The notes below the pieces were generated by a model. That model did not search any database. It worked only from the letters and a program-made list of their open reading frames with translations, and was not told the DNA's origin. 64,000 nt of DNA, from the NCBI GenBank assembly GCA_000974665.1, contig BBSY01000005.1, positions 62,001 to 126,000 of the forward strand. Direction: 5' to 3'. This stretch comes from an alpha proteobacterium U9-1i. GTDB taxonomy: Bacteria; Pseudomonadota; Alphaproteobacteria; Caulobacterales; Aquidulcibacteraceae. Of this stretch, positions 34,638 to 43,239 are shown in pieces (position 1 is the stretch's first letter; each line of letters starts with the position of its first letter). A program made the position numbers and the translations under genes.

Positions 34638-36020
34638 GTGGCGAATTCAAACGCAGGCGAGCGTAAAGTTTCCGCCTGGGAAATCGTCGCCTTCGCGGCG
34701 CCTGCGGCGCCGTTGCTGGCGCTGACGCTGCCGACGGTCATTTTCCTGCCGCCGCACTTCGCTGAACATCTCGGCATACCACTTTGGGCGGTGTCAGCGA
34801 TCTTCTTGGGCGCTCGGCTGCTCGACATCGTTTTCGATCCGATGGTCGGCGGCATTCAGGACCGCACCGAGCACGCATGGGGCCGCCGCCGTTTCTGGCT
34901 GGCGGCGACTTGCCTGCCGCTGATGGTGCTTGTGTGGATCACGTTCCTCGGGCTGCAGCCTGGCGTCAGCATCGCCGCAGCGTTGGCGACGATCCTTGTC
35001 CTCTACACGGTGTTTGCGGCGATGATGGTGGCGCATCTGGGTTGGGCGGGCGAATTGGTGCCGACCTATCACGGCCGCACGCATGTGCTTGGCGCCGTGC
35101 AAGTAGCGAGCTTGGTTGGACAAACGATCATGCTCGTGCTCGCCGGCGTTGTCGTGCAAGGCTTCGGCGGCTCGAACGCCGACGCGGTGCACGCCATGGG
35201 CTGGACGGTGCTATTTCTGTTGCCGGCGACGACGCTTCTGGCGGTGTTGTTCGTGCGCGAGGAGCAGCGGCCGCCGCAACCGCACCTCGGCCTGATGGAT
35301 TCAATCAAGGCGCTGCTCGCCAATCGCTCGGCGCAGCGTGTGCTGTTGCCGGACCTGTTGCTGGGGATCGCGCAAGGCGTATCGGGCGGATTGTTTCTGT
35401 TCTTTTTCCAGTTCGTCCTCGGCTTTGAGCGCGAGTCGCAGACGTTGCTGGCGATGTACTTCCTCGCGGGTCTCGCCGGCGTGCCAATCTGGTGGATCGC
35501 CGCGCGCAAGATCGGCAAGCATCGCGCGTTGCAGGCCGCGTTTATCTATTCGGCGCTGACACTTGCTCTATTGCCGATTATGCCAGCGCAAGAATTCTGG
35601 ATCGTTGGGCCGTTCATGGCGCTGGCAGGTCTGGCGCAGGGCGGTGGCACGCTGCTGACGCGATCCTTGATGGCCGACGTTGTGGACGAGGACGAAGTGA
35701 ACACCGGCGCGCGGCGTTCAGGGCTCTATTTCGGGCTGCTCCTCACGACGTCAAAACTCGGTATCGCCGCCGGGCCGATCACCTACGCCATCCTCGGTGC
35801 TGTTGGGTTTGTCGCCTCGCAAGGCGCAGACAACAGCGCGCAAGCGCTCGGCACATTGACCGCCCTGTTCATCGGCGTGCCCGTAACGCTCAACGTGCTC
35901 GCGGCTTTGTCTCTGCGCAATTATCCGCTGGATGAAGCGCGTCAAGCCGCGCTGGCGGCGGCCATCGCCGAGCGCCAATCGGCGAACAGCGAGAACACCT
36001 TGGGGCCATCCACCAAATAG
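34638..36020 (+). CDS. GPH-family MFS transporter (glycoside/pentoside/hexuronide:cation symporter-like)
   Basis: A 460-residue transporter starting at GTG 34638, preceded by ACGGAGG; the open frame upstream of it is the intergenic repeat. Helix 1 has AFAAPAAPLLALTLPTVIFLPP and the family loop is FDPMVGGIQDRTEHAWGRRRFW (about residues 64-85), a hallmark of GPH symporters. Twelve hydrophobic helices can be traced; a conserved RRSGLYFGL segment occurs near residue 365. Sugar or related uptake is expected; the substrate is unknown. Its 3' end overlaps the convergent glycosyltransferase by 79 nt. Confidence 0.84.
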   Translation: MANSNAGERKVSAWEIVAFAAPAAPLLALTLPTVIFLPPHFAEHLGIPLWAVSAIFLGARLLDIVFDPMVGGIQDRTEHAWGRRRFWLAATCLPLMVLVWITFLGLQPGVSIAAALATILVLYTVFAAMMVAHLGWAGELVPTYHGRTHVLGAVQVASLVGQTIMLVLAGVVVQGFGGSNADAVHAMGWTVLFLLPATTLLAVLFVREEQRPPQPHLGLMDSIKALLANRSAQRVLLPDLLLGIAQGVSGGLFLFFFQFVLGFERESQTLLAMYFLAGLAGVPIWWIAARKIGKHRALQAAFIYSALTLALLPIMPAQEFWIVGPFMALAGLAQGGGTLLTRSLMADVVDEDEVNTGARRSGLYFGLLLTTSKLGIAAGPITYAILGAVGFVASQGADNSAQALGTLTALFIGVPVTLNVLAALSLRNYPLDEARQAALAAAIAERQSANSENTLGPSTK

Positions 36021-36715
36021 CGGCGCCACAACCGCGCCGGCTCGCTGCCCAGCCGGTGCAGCCATTCCAGCCCCAACGCGCGCAGAATGCGGGGCGCACG
36101 ACGCTTGCGGCGCGCCAGAAAATCCAAAGCCGCACCGACACAGAGGCCGACGCCGCGCGCGTCGCCGCGTTGCTTGATCGCGAAGGCGATCAATTCTTGT
36201 TGCGGCGCGCCCACGCAGATGAAGGTAAACCGCGCGCCCTGCTCGGCGGCGAACGCCGCGGCTTCGACGATGGCGGCGGGATTTTGCTTCAGCCCCATCG
36301 GCGCGTCGTACCAGCGCACGTCTGTGAGTTTGTAACGTTTTGCAAGCTTGGCGATGGTTTTCGCGTCGCCGCCGATGATGGTGATGGCTTCACTCGGCTC
36401 GATCACTTGATCGAAGAGGCGCTTGGCCAAATCTGCGCCCGTCGCCGTGGGCAAACGCAAACCCGCCTTCTTCGCCAGCGCCCTGAGCATCTTGCTGTCG
36501 TTCAGCGTCAGCCAAGCGTTGTCGTAAAGTGCGCGGCGCGCCGGTTCTTTGGAGAGACCCACGACATGATCGACATTCGGCGTCGCGACATAGGCAAAAC
36601 GCCCGCCCAGGGTCGCGCGGACTGTCACCGCGTCGACTGCGCGATCCAGATCGAGGCCGCTGAACTCAATGTCGAGAAATGAAATCGAAGTCGGAGCCGC
36701 GCCGTCGAACGCCAT
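35942..36715 (-). CDS. WecB/TagA/CpsF family glycosyltransferase
   Basis: A 257-residue enzyme from ATG 36715. Family marks: VATPNVDHVVGLSKEP near residue 37, WLTLNDSKMLRALAKKAG near 62, PTATGADLAKRLFD near 83, ITIIGGDAKTIAKL and ICVGAPQQELIAF near 175. Members transfer N-acetylmannosaminuronate or glycerol-linked sugars to polyprenyl-diphospho-GlcNAc in polysaccharide or teichoic-like assembly; membrane-associated. Without neighbours from a polysaccharide cluster the product is unclear. It overlaps the GPH transporter's 3' end by 79 nt and lies 22 nt downstream of the mnmC stop on the same strand. Confidence 0.85.
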   Translation of the reverse strand: MAFDGAAPTSISFLDIEFSGLDLDRAVDAVTVRATLGGRFAYVATPNVDHVVGLSKEPARRALYDNAWLTLNDSKMLRALAKKAGLRLPTATGADLAKRLFDQVIEPSEAITIIGGDAKTIAKLAKRYKLTDVRWYDAPMGLKQNPAAIVEAAAFAAEQGARFTFICVGAPQQELIAFAIKQRGDARGVGLCVGAALDFLARRKRRAPRILRALGLEWLHRLGSEPARLWRRYLVDGPKVFSLFADWRSAMAAASAA

Positions 36716-36737
36716 CGCTTTTAACCCAAACGACGCA

Positions 36738-38612
36738 TTAACCGTTGCGCCGGGCCCGCCGATGCAGGAACCGGGCCGGATCGATCGCATCAAGCGCCGG
36801 CCCAGACAGCGCTTGAGGTGTAGCGCAGAGGAGCGACGCGATTGTCTCTCCGAGCAGCGGCGCAAGCGTCAGTCCACGCGCACCTAAACCACCGATAACG
36901 TAAACGCCCTCATGGCGTGCGTTAGGCCCGCGTTCAGCATCCGGCAGCGCGCCGGCGATCGGTGCACGATCCTGCGTCGTGGCGCGAAACGCAGCGCGGG
37001 AGCGCAGAGTTGACGCATCAAGCGACGCGGCGACATCGGGCGCGAGCTTCGCCAAAGCGGCAAGATTTTCGGCGCGGCTGCTTTTGCCATCCACACTCGC
37101 TTCGGCCTTGTCGAATGTCGCGCCGAACATTACGCCGCCGCCGAACGGTGCGAGATAATTGCCTTGGGTGATCGCATGTTTGGGCTCGGCGCCCGCGCCC
37201 CATTCGATTTGCCCGCGCGACAGTTCGATCGGCAGGAATGCGGCCGGACGAAACGCGCCCAGCCCAGCGCCACACGCGAGCACCACCGCATCCGCCTTCA
37301 ATCGCGCGCGACCGTCAGGCGCGCGAAGGAGCCAGGCGTCCCCGGCCGGTTCGATCGCGGAAATTTCCGCCTCCAGCAACAGCTCAGCGCCCGCCAGCAT
37401 CCGTTCGAGCGCCGCGACCGGCCGCACGAGGCCGGCGCGCGGATGAAACGCTGCGCCGTCAGCTCGGGCGCCGAACCAATCGGCCGGCAGCGGCGGATCA
37501 TTCAGAAGATCTGCGAGCGCGTCGGCGCTATTGGCGCGCGTGCGTTCCTCGACGCCACAGCCATCGAGTACGCCAAGCTTTTCGTAAGTGGCGACCGCGT
37601 CGAGGTACGCAGCCAGAAACACCTCGGCTAACGGCCCGCCGCGATCGAGGCGCGGCATGATCAGGCCTGCCGGATTGCCGCTCGCCCCCGCCCCCAGCGC
37701 CGGGGCAGCGTCGAGCACAATGGTTTCCAGGCCGCGCCGGGTGAGCGCCGCCGCAGTCGCTGCGCCGGCGATTCCAGCGCCGAGGATAGCGACGCGGGAA
37801 GCCGACGCTCTCCCTCCACGCGCGGGGGAGGTGCTGAGCGTAGCGAAGCGGAGGGGGAAGGCCGCAGCGCCGCCGCCGTCGTCTGCGGCGGCGCCCCTTT
37901 CGCGAGCAGCGGAGGAAAAGGTTGCCTCCAGCCGTTCGCGTTTGCGCCCGAAGCCCGGCTTCTTCTCCACAGCAAATCCTGCCGCTTCGAGGCCTCTGCG
38001 GACTTCCCCGGCCACGGTGAACGTCGCCGCGCGCGCGCCCGGCGCTGAAAGCGCGGCGATTCGCTTGAACACGTCCGGGCTCCACATCGCCGCGTTCCGC
38101 GCCGGTGCGAAGCCGTCGAGAAACCAAGCATCGAACTTGCCTCGAAGGCCGGCGAGCACGCGCTCGGCATCGCCCACGTGAATGGTCAGCGAGAACCCAT
38201 CCTCCGGGAACCAAAGGCGTTGCGGCCCGAAAGCGCGCACCGGCCAGCGCGCGAGCAGGCGCGCGGCGAGGTCCGCCACCTCCGGGAAATGCGCGAGCGC
38301 ACGCGCCGCATCCTGCTTTGCGAGAGGGAATGCCTCGATAGAGGAGATATGCAAATTTGCGCCGGGCGAATGTGTTGCGCGCCAAGCACGCCATGCAGCC
38401 AAAACATTCAATCCGCTGCCAAATCCCAGCTCGCAGAGCGCGAAACTTGGACGCCCGGCCCATGCGCTAGGAAGACCACAGCCGGCTAGGAATACCGCCT
38501 CGCTTTCGGCCAGACCGCCTTCGCGAGAAAAGTAGACATCGTCGAACGCCGTCGCCTTGGGGGTTCCGTCATCGCTCCAAACGAGCGTGGGTTGGGGTGG
38601 CAAGCGCGGCAT
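36738..38612 (-). CDS. mnmC: bifunctional tRNA mnm5s2U methyltransferase/oxidoreductase MnmC
   Basis: A 624-residue two-domain enzyme from ATG 38612. The N-terminal MnmD methyltransferase has DDVYFSREGGLAESEAVFL, SAM-binding CELGFGSGLNVLAAW (about 59-73) and WFLDGFAPARNAAMW. The C-terminal FAD oxidase (cmnm5 to nm5) has VAILGAGIAGAATAAALTRRG near 274 and VYVIGGLGARGLTLAPLLG near 583. Together they make mnm5s2U34 of glutamate/lysine/glutamine tRNAs. The linker (about residues 251-268) is encoded by an in-frame copy of the organism's intergenic repeat, and both domains remain intact. It is followed by the glycosyltransferase and preceded by a terminator. Confidence 0.93.
   Translation of the reverse strand: MPRLPPQPTLVWSDDGTPKATAFDDVYFSREGGLAESEAVFLAGCGLPSAWAGRPSFALCELGFGSGLNVLAAWRAWRATHSPGANLHISSIEAFPLAKQDAARALAHFPEVADLAARLLARWPVRAFGPQRLWFPEDGFSLTIHVGDAERVLAGLRGKFDAWFLDGFAPARNAAMWSPDVFKRIAALSAPGARAATFTVAGEVRRGLEAAGFAVEKKPGFGRKRERLEATFSSAARERGAAADDGGGAAAFPLRFATLSTSPARGGRASASRVAILGAGIAGAATAAALTRRGLETIVLDAAPALGAGASGNPAGLIMPRLDRGGPLAEVFLAAYLDAVATYEKLGVLDGCGVEERTRANSADALADLLNDPPLPADWFGARADGAAFHPRAGLVRPVAALERMLAGAELLLEAEISAIEPAGDAWLLRAPDGRARLKADAVVLACGAGLGAFRPAAFLPIELSRGQIEWGAGAEPKHAITQGNYLAPFGGGVMFGATFDKAEASVDGKSSRAENLAALAKLAPDVAASLDASTLRSRAAFRATTQDRAPIAGALPDAERGPNARHEGVYVIGGLGARGLTLAPLLGETIASLLCATPQALSGPALDAIDPARFLHRRARRNG
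37809..37860. repeat. intergenic-type hairpin repeat inserted in the mnmC linker
   Basis: The stretch carries a GGGGGAGGTGCTGAGCGTAG core with CTCCCTCC arms and a G-rich GGAGGGGGAAG tail, the same layout as the repeats near 13.3, 34.5 and 63.0 kb (hairpin, short GC-spacer with GCGTAGCGAAGC, then GAGGGGG). It lies exactly between the two MnmC domains and keeps the reading frame. Confidence 0.65.
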
Positions 38613-38640
38613 GGGCGCGGTTGAACATTGGGCCCGCCCC

Positions 38641-38672
38641 AAAAGCAAACGAGCCGCCCTTTCGGGCGGCTC
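38641..38672 (-). terminator. intrinsic terminator of the Ala/Pro-rich lipoprotein gene
   Basis: On the minus strand GAGCCGCCC pairs with GGGCGGCTC (9 bp, 38672 to 38651, four-base loop) and is followed by GTTTGCTTTT. It lies 28 nt after the stop at 38700 and 29 nt before mnmC. Confidence 0.8.
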
Positions 38673-38699
38673 GAAAGCACATAACGGTCGTTAAACCGA

Positions 38700-38924
38700 T
38701 TACGGATGGGCCGGAGCAGCAGCCGGATCAGCCGGAGCAGCAGCCGGGTCGGCCGGAGCCGCCGCCGGATCGACCACAGCAGCCGGATCAGCCGCCGGCT
38801 CAGCCGGAGCAGCTTCTTCGACCGCAGCAGGTTCTTCCACCGTCGTCGTTTGGCCGCAGGCCGCGACGCCGAAGGCGAGAACGGCCGCCGCAGCAGCGGC
38901 GAAGCCCAACTTACGCATGTTCAT
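38700..38924 (-). CDS. small lipoprotein with alanine/proline/aspartate repeats
   Basis: A 74-residue protein; ATG at 38924 or 38918. The signal peptide RKLGFAAAAAAVLAFGVAAC ends in a lipobox (VAAC), so the mature protein is lipidated at that cysteine. The remainder is low complexity: TTTVEEPAAVEEAA, then DPAAAPADPAAAPADPAAAP, a repeat of AADP units encoded by tandem GGAGCAGCAGCCGGATCAG-like DNA units. It resembles proline/alanine-rich envelope tethers but has no recognised domain. A terminator follows. Confidence 0.7.
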   Translation of the reverse strand: MNMRKLGFAAAAAAVLAFGVAACGQTTTVEEPAAVEEAAPAEPAADPAAVVDPAAAPADPAAAPADPAAAPAHP

Positions 38925-39081
38925 AGGTTGCACCCCTCGTCTCAACGTCGAGGCAATCCTCAACGCAGGCGGCGACTCCCATGCCAAGGATTAACTACAT
39001 TGGCAAGCCCACTAGGCTTCCAGGGGCATCCGTTTCTGCATAGGGCGGAATCGTTTCCGTCACCCTGCCCGAGCGGAATTG

Positions 39082-39948
39082 TCAGCCTTCGACGGCGGCC
39101 GCTAACGCTTCTTCCAACTGCTGGAAGGTCGGCTGCATGGAAGAAGGCACCGAACCGCGGCCGATTTCCACCGAAACCTGGGCGGCATTGCCATGCAAGT
39201 GCGCAACGAGGACGTCGCGGATGATCTTATAGAATTGCGCGTCGTGCTCGATCACCGAGTTTAGGCGCGCGGCCATCGGGCCAACGATGCCATAGGCCAA
39301 GAACACGCCGAGGAACGTGCCGACCAGCGCTTTGCCGATCATGAGACCCAGAATTTCGGGCGGCTCGTTGATCGCGCCCATGGTTTTCACGATGCCCAAC
39401 ACGGCCGCGACAATGCCGAGCGCCGGCAGACCGTCGGCCATGCCTTGCAGCGCGTGCGCGGGATGCAGGGCCTCGTGGTGGTGCTTTTCGATCTGCTTTT
39501 CCATGGCGTCCTCGACCTGATGCGGATCGTCGAGGTTCATGGTCATCATGCGTAGCGTGTCGCAGATGAAATCGACCACGAAGTGGTCTTTGCAGAGTTT
39601 GGGATACTTCTGAAAAATCGCGCTTTCGTTGGGTTTTTCGATGTGCTGCTCGAGCGCGACGACGCCCTTCGTCTTCATCAGCTTGGTGAGCTGGAAGAGC
39701 AGCGACAACAGGTCCTGATAGTCCTTCCGGTTCCACTTCGGACCCGACATCACCATGCTGAGCCCGCCGACGACGCCTTTGAGGCCGTGCATGTCGTTGG
39801 AGATGATCATGGCCCCGACAGCGGCGCCGAAGATCATCATGAATTCCATCGGCGCGGCTTCGATGATGACGTCGAAATGGCCGCCGGCGAGCATGAAGCC
39901 GCCGAAGACCATGCCGAACACCACTGCGAGGCCGATAATCGGAAACAT
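39082..39948 (-). CDS. motA: flagellar motor stator protein MotA
   Basis: A 288-residue inner-membrane protein of the MotA/TolQ/ExbB family. Four hydrophobic segments occur (about 3-22, 33-51, 170-190, 205-225). The proline-bearing stretches GMADGLPALGIVAAVLGIVKTM (Pro173 equivalent) and VGTFLGVFLAYGIVGPMA (Pro222 equivalent) are the torque-coupling signatures, and the large cytoplasmic loop between helices 2 and 3 is charged, with EKHHHEALHPAHALQ. It is the proton-channel stator with MotB, but no motB lies beside it in this window, which is unusual. Confidence 0.93.
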   Translation of the reverse strand: MFPIIGLAVVFGMVFGGFMLAGGHFDVIIEAAPMEFMMIFGAAVGAMIISNDMHGLKGVVGGLSMVMSGPKWNRKDYQDLLSLLFQLTKLMKTKGVVALEQHIEKPNESAIFQKYPKLCKDHFVVDFICDTLRMMTMNLDDPHQVEDAMEKQIEKHHHEALHPAHALQGMADGLPALGIVAAVLGIVKTMGAINEPPEILGLMIGKALVGTFLGVFLAYGIVGPMAARLNSVIEHDAQFYKIIRDVLVAHLHGNAAQVSVEIGRGSVPSSMQPTFQQLEEALAAAVEG

Positions 39949-40132
39949 AAACGTCCGTTAGGAAAAGGCGGGAAATCCCAAGGCGTTATGGCCTTGTTGG
40001 GCTTAACGGGCGGTTGCGCCGTCGCGTTTGCCGCGCCGGGCGCTGAAACAATCGCGGAGAAAGTTTGAGCTTGCCGCGACGCCACGCCGGTTTGCGCTTC
40101 GGCGATCTCATGTATGTCTCGCGCGCGCCTTC

Positions 40133-41410
40133 ATGACCGACCAGCCCGCCCCACGCCGCGTTCCTCGGCTTTACCTTCTCTTCATTTGTCTGCTCGTGAT
40201 CGGGGCCGGCAATTCGATGTTGCTCGCTGTCGCGCCGCCCTTGGTGCGCGATCTCGGCCTTTCAGATTCGAGCGTCGGCTGGATCTTCTCTCCATCCGCT
40301 TTGCTGTGGGTGTTTTGCAGTCCCTACTGGGGCAGACATTCCGACCGCGTTGGACGCAAGCCGACCATCGCCATGGGCCTTGCGGCATTTGCGATTTCGA
40401 TGATGGCGTTTGCGGGCGTAGTCGTCGCCGGCGGCGAGGGCTGGCTCGCGGGCTCCGCCCTTCTCACCGCCCTCATCGTCGCGCGTTGTATCTTCGGTGC
40501 GTTTGGCTCGGCGTCGAGCCCGGCGAGCCAAGCTTACGTCGCCGACCATACCACGCAGTTCCAGCGCACCGAGCAATTCGCGATCCTCAGTTCGGCGTTT
40601 GCACTGGGTCAAGCCTTCGGCCCGGCGGTGTGCGCGGCGCTCGCGGCTCGGTTGGGGCTGGTGTTTCCGATCGTGCTGATCGGCACGCTGGGCGCTGTCG
40701 CGGCGTTCCTCGTGTGGCGCTTCCTGCCCGAACAAAAAAAGCCGTCGGCCACGCCGCCTGGTTCGTTGGCGCTCACCGGCGGCGATGATGGCGTGAACTC
40801 TTTCAGGCTCGCGCGCGATCCGCGCCTGTCGGCGTATTTGCTCTATGCGCTGGCGATGTCGGTCGTCACCGGCGCGCTGACGCAAGTGTTCGGCCTCTTC
40901 ACCATGGACCGGCTGGAGGTCTCCGGCGAGGCCGGCGCCGAATTGATCGCCGCTGGCTTCATGGTCAGCGCATTGGCGCTGCTCGCCACGCAGATGGCGC
41001 TGTTGCCGCGGCTCAAACTCACGTCGCGGCCACTCATGGCGTGGGGCACGGCGTTCATTTTCGTTGGCGTGGCCATCCAGATCGCCGCGCCTAGCTTGGG
41101 CGCGTTACTGGTTGCACAAGCCGTGCAGGGCGTAGGCTTCGGCCTCGCGCGTCCGGGTTTCACAGGCGGCGCCTCGGTTGCTGTGCGCCCGCACGAACAA
41201 GGCGCGGCGGCCGGCCTGGTCACCGCGATGAACGGCGCAGGCTTCGTGGTCTCGCCGATGGTCGGTGGCGTTGTCTATGAACGCTTCGGCATGGACGCGC
41301 CGCTTTACGTGATGCTCGCGCTCCTCAGCGGAATGCTGGCTTTCACATTGGTGAGCCGGCGCTTGCGCAACCAAACGCCGATCACACCGACGGATAGCGC
41401 AACCCCCTAA
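40133..41410 (+). CDS. MFS transporter
   Basis: A 425-residue 12-helix transporter from ATG 40133. The conserved loop GRHSDRVGRKPTIAMGLAAF (motif A, loop 2-3) is near residue 66 and the second-half segment EQGAAAGLVTAMNGAGFVVSPMVGG near 365. This is the drug/metabolite MFS type (TetA-like), with unknown substrate; inner membrane. It stands alone, upstream of motA in divergent orientation, and its 3' end overlaps the lytic transglycosylase by 4 nt. Confidence 0.82.
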   Translation: MTDQPAPRRVPRLYLLFICLLVIGAGNSMLLAVAPPLVRDLGLSDSSVGWIFSPSALLWVFCSPYWGRHSDRVGRKPTIAMGLAAFAISMMAFAGVVVAGGEGWLAGSALLTALIVARCIFGAFGSASSPASQAYVADHTTQFQRTEQFAILSSAFALGQAFGPAVCAALAARLGLVFPIVLIGTLGAVAAFLVWRFLPEQKKPSATPPGSLALTGGDDGVNSFRLARDPRLSAYLLYALAMSVVTGALTQVFGLFTMDRLEVSGEAGAELIAAGFMVSALALLATQMALLPRLKLTSRPLMAWGTAFIFVGVAIQIAAPSLGALLVAQAVQGVGFGLARPGFTGGASVAVRPHEQGAAAGLVTAMNGAGFVVSPMVGGVVYERFGMDAPLYVMLALLSGMLAFTLVSRRLRNQTPITPTDSATP

Positions 41411-42897
41411 CCCACCGCGTCGCGCGCCGCCTCGAGCACCACGTCTGTCGCTCGCCCGCGCACTTCGAGTCCGCGCGCGCGCTCGAAAGCGCGAATAGCG
41501 TTGCGGGTGCGCGTGCCGATCGCGCCGTCCGCGCGACCGGCGCTGTACCCCAAGCGATTCAGCAAACGCTGAAGCTCGCGGATGCCGGAGCGATCGAGCC
41601 CACGCGGTTCGCGCGTCGGCTCTGGCGCCACGCCAGCGCGCACGCGGATGCGTTCGAGCAATGACAAGGTTGGGAAGCCATCGGCGGCAAGGCCCTGCTC
41701 GGTCTGGAAAGCGCGCACAGCGCGGCGCGTGGCCGAACCGAAAAGGCCGTCGGCGCTGCCGGCGTCGTGCCCCAGGGCGTTGAGCAGCGTTTGCAGTTCC
41801 AAAGTCTGTTCGCGATTGAGCGAGCCGGCCGCGCGCGGCCAGTCCGCGACCAAACCACTGCGGCCTTCAAAAGATCGCGCGAGCAATGCGACAACAAGCG
41901 CGTAGCGATCAGACGCGTTGTAGCGGCGAATGACGCCGAAGTTCGGATGCAGCAACAGCGCCGGGCCCTGCGCGCCCGCCGGCAGGAAGAGCTGCGATTG
42001 CAAGCCGCGCTGATCGGAAGTCCAGGCTTGGCCATCGATGCGCGCGACGCCGCGCTCCTGCCAATCTGCGACGCTACGCTGCGTGCCGTCGGCGAGCGCG
42101 TAGTTGAAACCATCAGGCAAACGCACTTCGTCAAACACCGGCTCGCCGCGCCGCCAGCCGCGATCGGCGAGATAATTCGCGATCGACGCTGCGACATCGC
42201 CGCGATTGGTCCAGATGTCGCGATGGCCGTCATTGTCCCAATCAACCGCGGTCGTCAGATAGACGTCCGGCATGAATTGCGGTTGCCCCAGCGCACCGGC
42301 CCAGGACGAGCGGAGCTGTTGCTGCGAAGCGAGGTCGCGCTCCACCATCTCGATCATGGCCAGCAGATATCCTTCGAACTGCGCGCGGCGGCGGCCCTCG
42401 TAGGCGAGTGTCGCGAGCGCGGCGGCGCCCTCATAGTTCAAGGCGGCCGCGCCGTAGTTCGATTCCAGCCCCCAGATGCCAACGATGATGTCGGCATCGA
42501 CGCCATAGCGCCCCTCCACGGCGTCCAACGTCGGGCCGAGTTCGGCCTTCAGCGCCCGCCCGCCGCTGATGCGGTTTTCGGTGACGCGGTTGGTGACGTA
42601 ATCCCAGACGGGGGCGACGAATTCGGGCTGACGCTGATCGAGTTCGACGATGCGGGGATCTGGCGTGAGGCCCGAGAGCAACCGCTCCACCACCGCCCGG
42701 TCCCGCCCCTGGCGGAGAGCCCGCTCCGAGAACGATGCGCGCCAAGCGTCGAAATCCGCATTGCCGGAAGAAATGTAGGTGATCGGCGGCGGCGGGGCCT
42801 GCGCCTGGACGGCCGCTGGACCACAGGCCAGGGCGAAAAGGGCCGCCGTCACGACCAAGGCGCGCTTCAAATGCTTCACAGCTCGTCCTTTATCCAT
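41407..42897 (-). CDS. lytic murein transglycosylase with two peptidoglycan-binding domains
   Basis: A 496-residue protein from ATG 42897 (a TTG at 42903 lies upstream). The N-terminal signal ends near AVQAQ, so it is periplasmic. The MltB-type catalytic domain has GVDADIIVGIWGLESNYGAA (catalytic glutamate in ESNYG), GALGQPQFMP and AVDWDNDGHRDIW. The C-terminal third holds two peptidoglycan-binding domains in tandem: LQTLLNALGHDAGSADGLFG and LQRLLNRLGYSAGRADGAIG, each with RAVRAF/NAIRAF. It cleaves the MurNAc-GlcNAc bond to anhydro-MurNAc. A pair of these domains is more than the single one usual in MltB-type enzymes. Confidence 0.88.
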   Translation of the reverse strand: MDKGRAVKHLKRALVVTAALFALACGPAAVQAQAPPPPITYISSGNADFDAWRASFSERALRQGRDRAVVERLLSGLTPDPRIVELDQRQPEFVAPVWDYVTNRVTENRISGGRALKAELGPTLDAVEGRYGVDADIIVGIWGLESNYGAAALNYEGAAALATLAYEGRRRAQFEGYLLAMIEMVERDLASQQQLRSSWAGALGQPQFMPDVYLTTAVDWDNDGHRDIWTNRGDVAASIANYLADRGWRRGEPVFDEVRLPDGFNYALADGTQRSVADWQERGVARIDGQAWTSDQRGLQSQLFLPAGAQGPALLLHPNFGVIRRYNASDRYALVVALLARSFEGRSGLVADWPRAAGSLNREQTLELQTLLNALGHDAGSADGLFGSATRRAVRAFQTEQGLAADGFPTLSLLERIRVRAGVAPEPTREPRGLDRSGIRELQRLLNRLGYSAGRADGAIGTRTRNAIRAFERARGLEVRGRATDVVLEAARDAVG

Positions 42898-43034
42898 GTC
42901 CAACAGCCTTCTGGCCGCCAGCCCGTTAAACCCGCCTAAGGTGCGTCGCCGACCCCATCAACCGGCCCGGCGATTGACTTCCCCCGGCGCCCCCATTATT
43001 CACGCCGCTTCCAATTTCCCTGCCCGAGCGTGTC

Positions 43035-43160
43035 ATGAAAGTCCGGTCCTCCCTTAAGTCGCTCAAGACCCGTCACCGGGCTTGCCGCGTCGTGCGCCGT
43101 AAGGGCCGGGTCTATGTGATCAACAAGGTTGACCCGCGCTATAAGGCCAAACAGGGCTGA
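43035..43160 (+). CDS. rpmJ: 50S ribosomal protein L36, zinc-free (type B) form
   Basis: A 41-residue protein, [20 protein letters not shown] followed by [21 protein letters not shown], which matches L36 of the YkgO/type B class. It has only one cysteine, so it lacks the Zn-binding cysteine set of the C+ form. It sits between the lytic transglycosylase (divergent) and the TPR lipoprotein and is easily missed because of its length. L36 lies at the 50S surface near the peptidyl-transferase region. Confidence 0.93.
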   Translation: MKVRSSLKSLKTRHRACRVVRRKGRVYVINKVDPRYKAKQG

Positions 43161-43239
43161 GCCGGCGAAATTAAGGGCGCAATGAGGCGCCTCCTGCCCT
43201 CGCGGGCCTTTTGATTCTCGTGTAGATTCGTGCGTCGCA

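Noticed and set aside
41767-42939. Plus-strand frame of 390 codons over the lytic transglycosylase
   Set aside because: Antisense to an enzyme with clear catalytic motifs; no domain visible.
42927-42941. TTAA-N7-TAAG, similar to a CtrA site, before the lytic transglycosylase
   Set aside because: One half-site mismatches TTAA and such partial matches are common.
43196-43212. GCCC TCGC GGGC CTTTTG, weak terminator after L36
   Set aside because: The stem has four pairs only and no sustained T-run.
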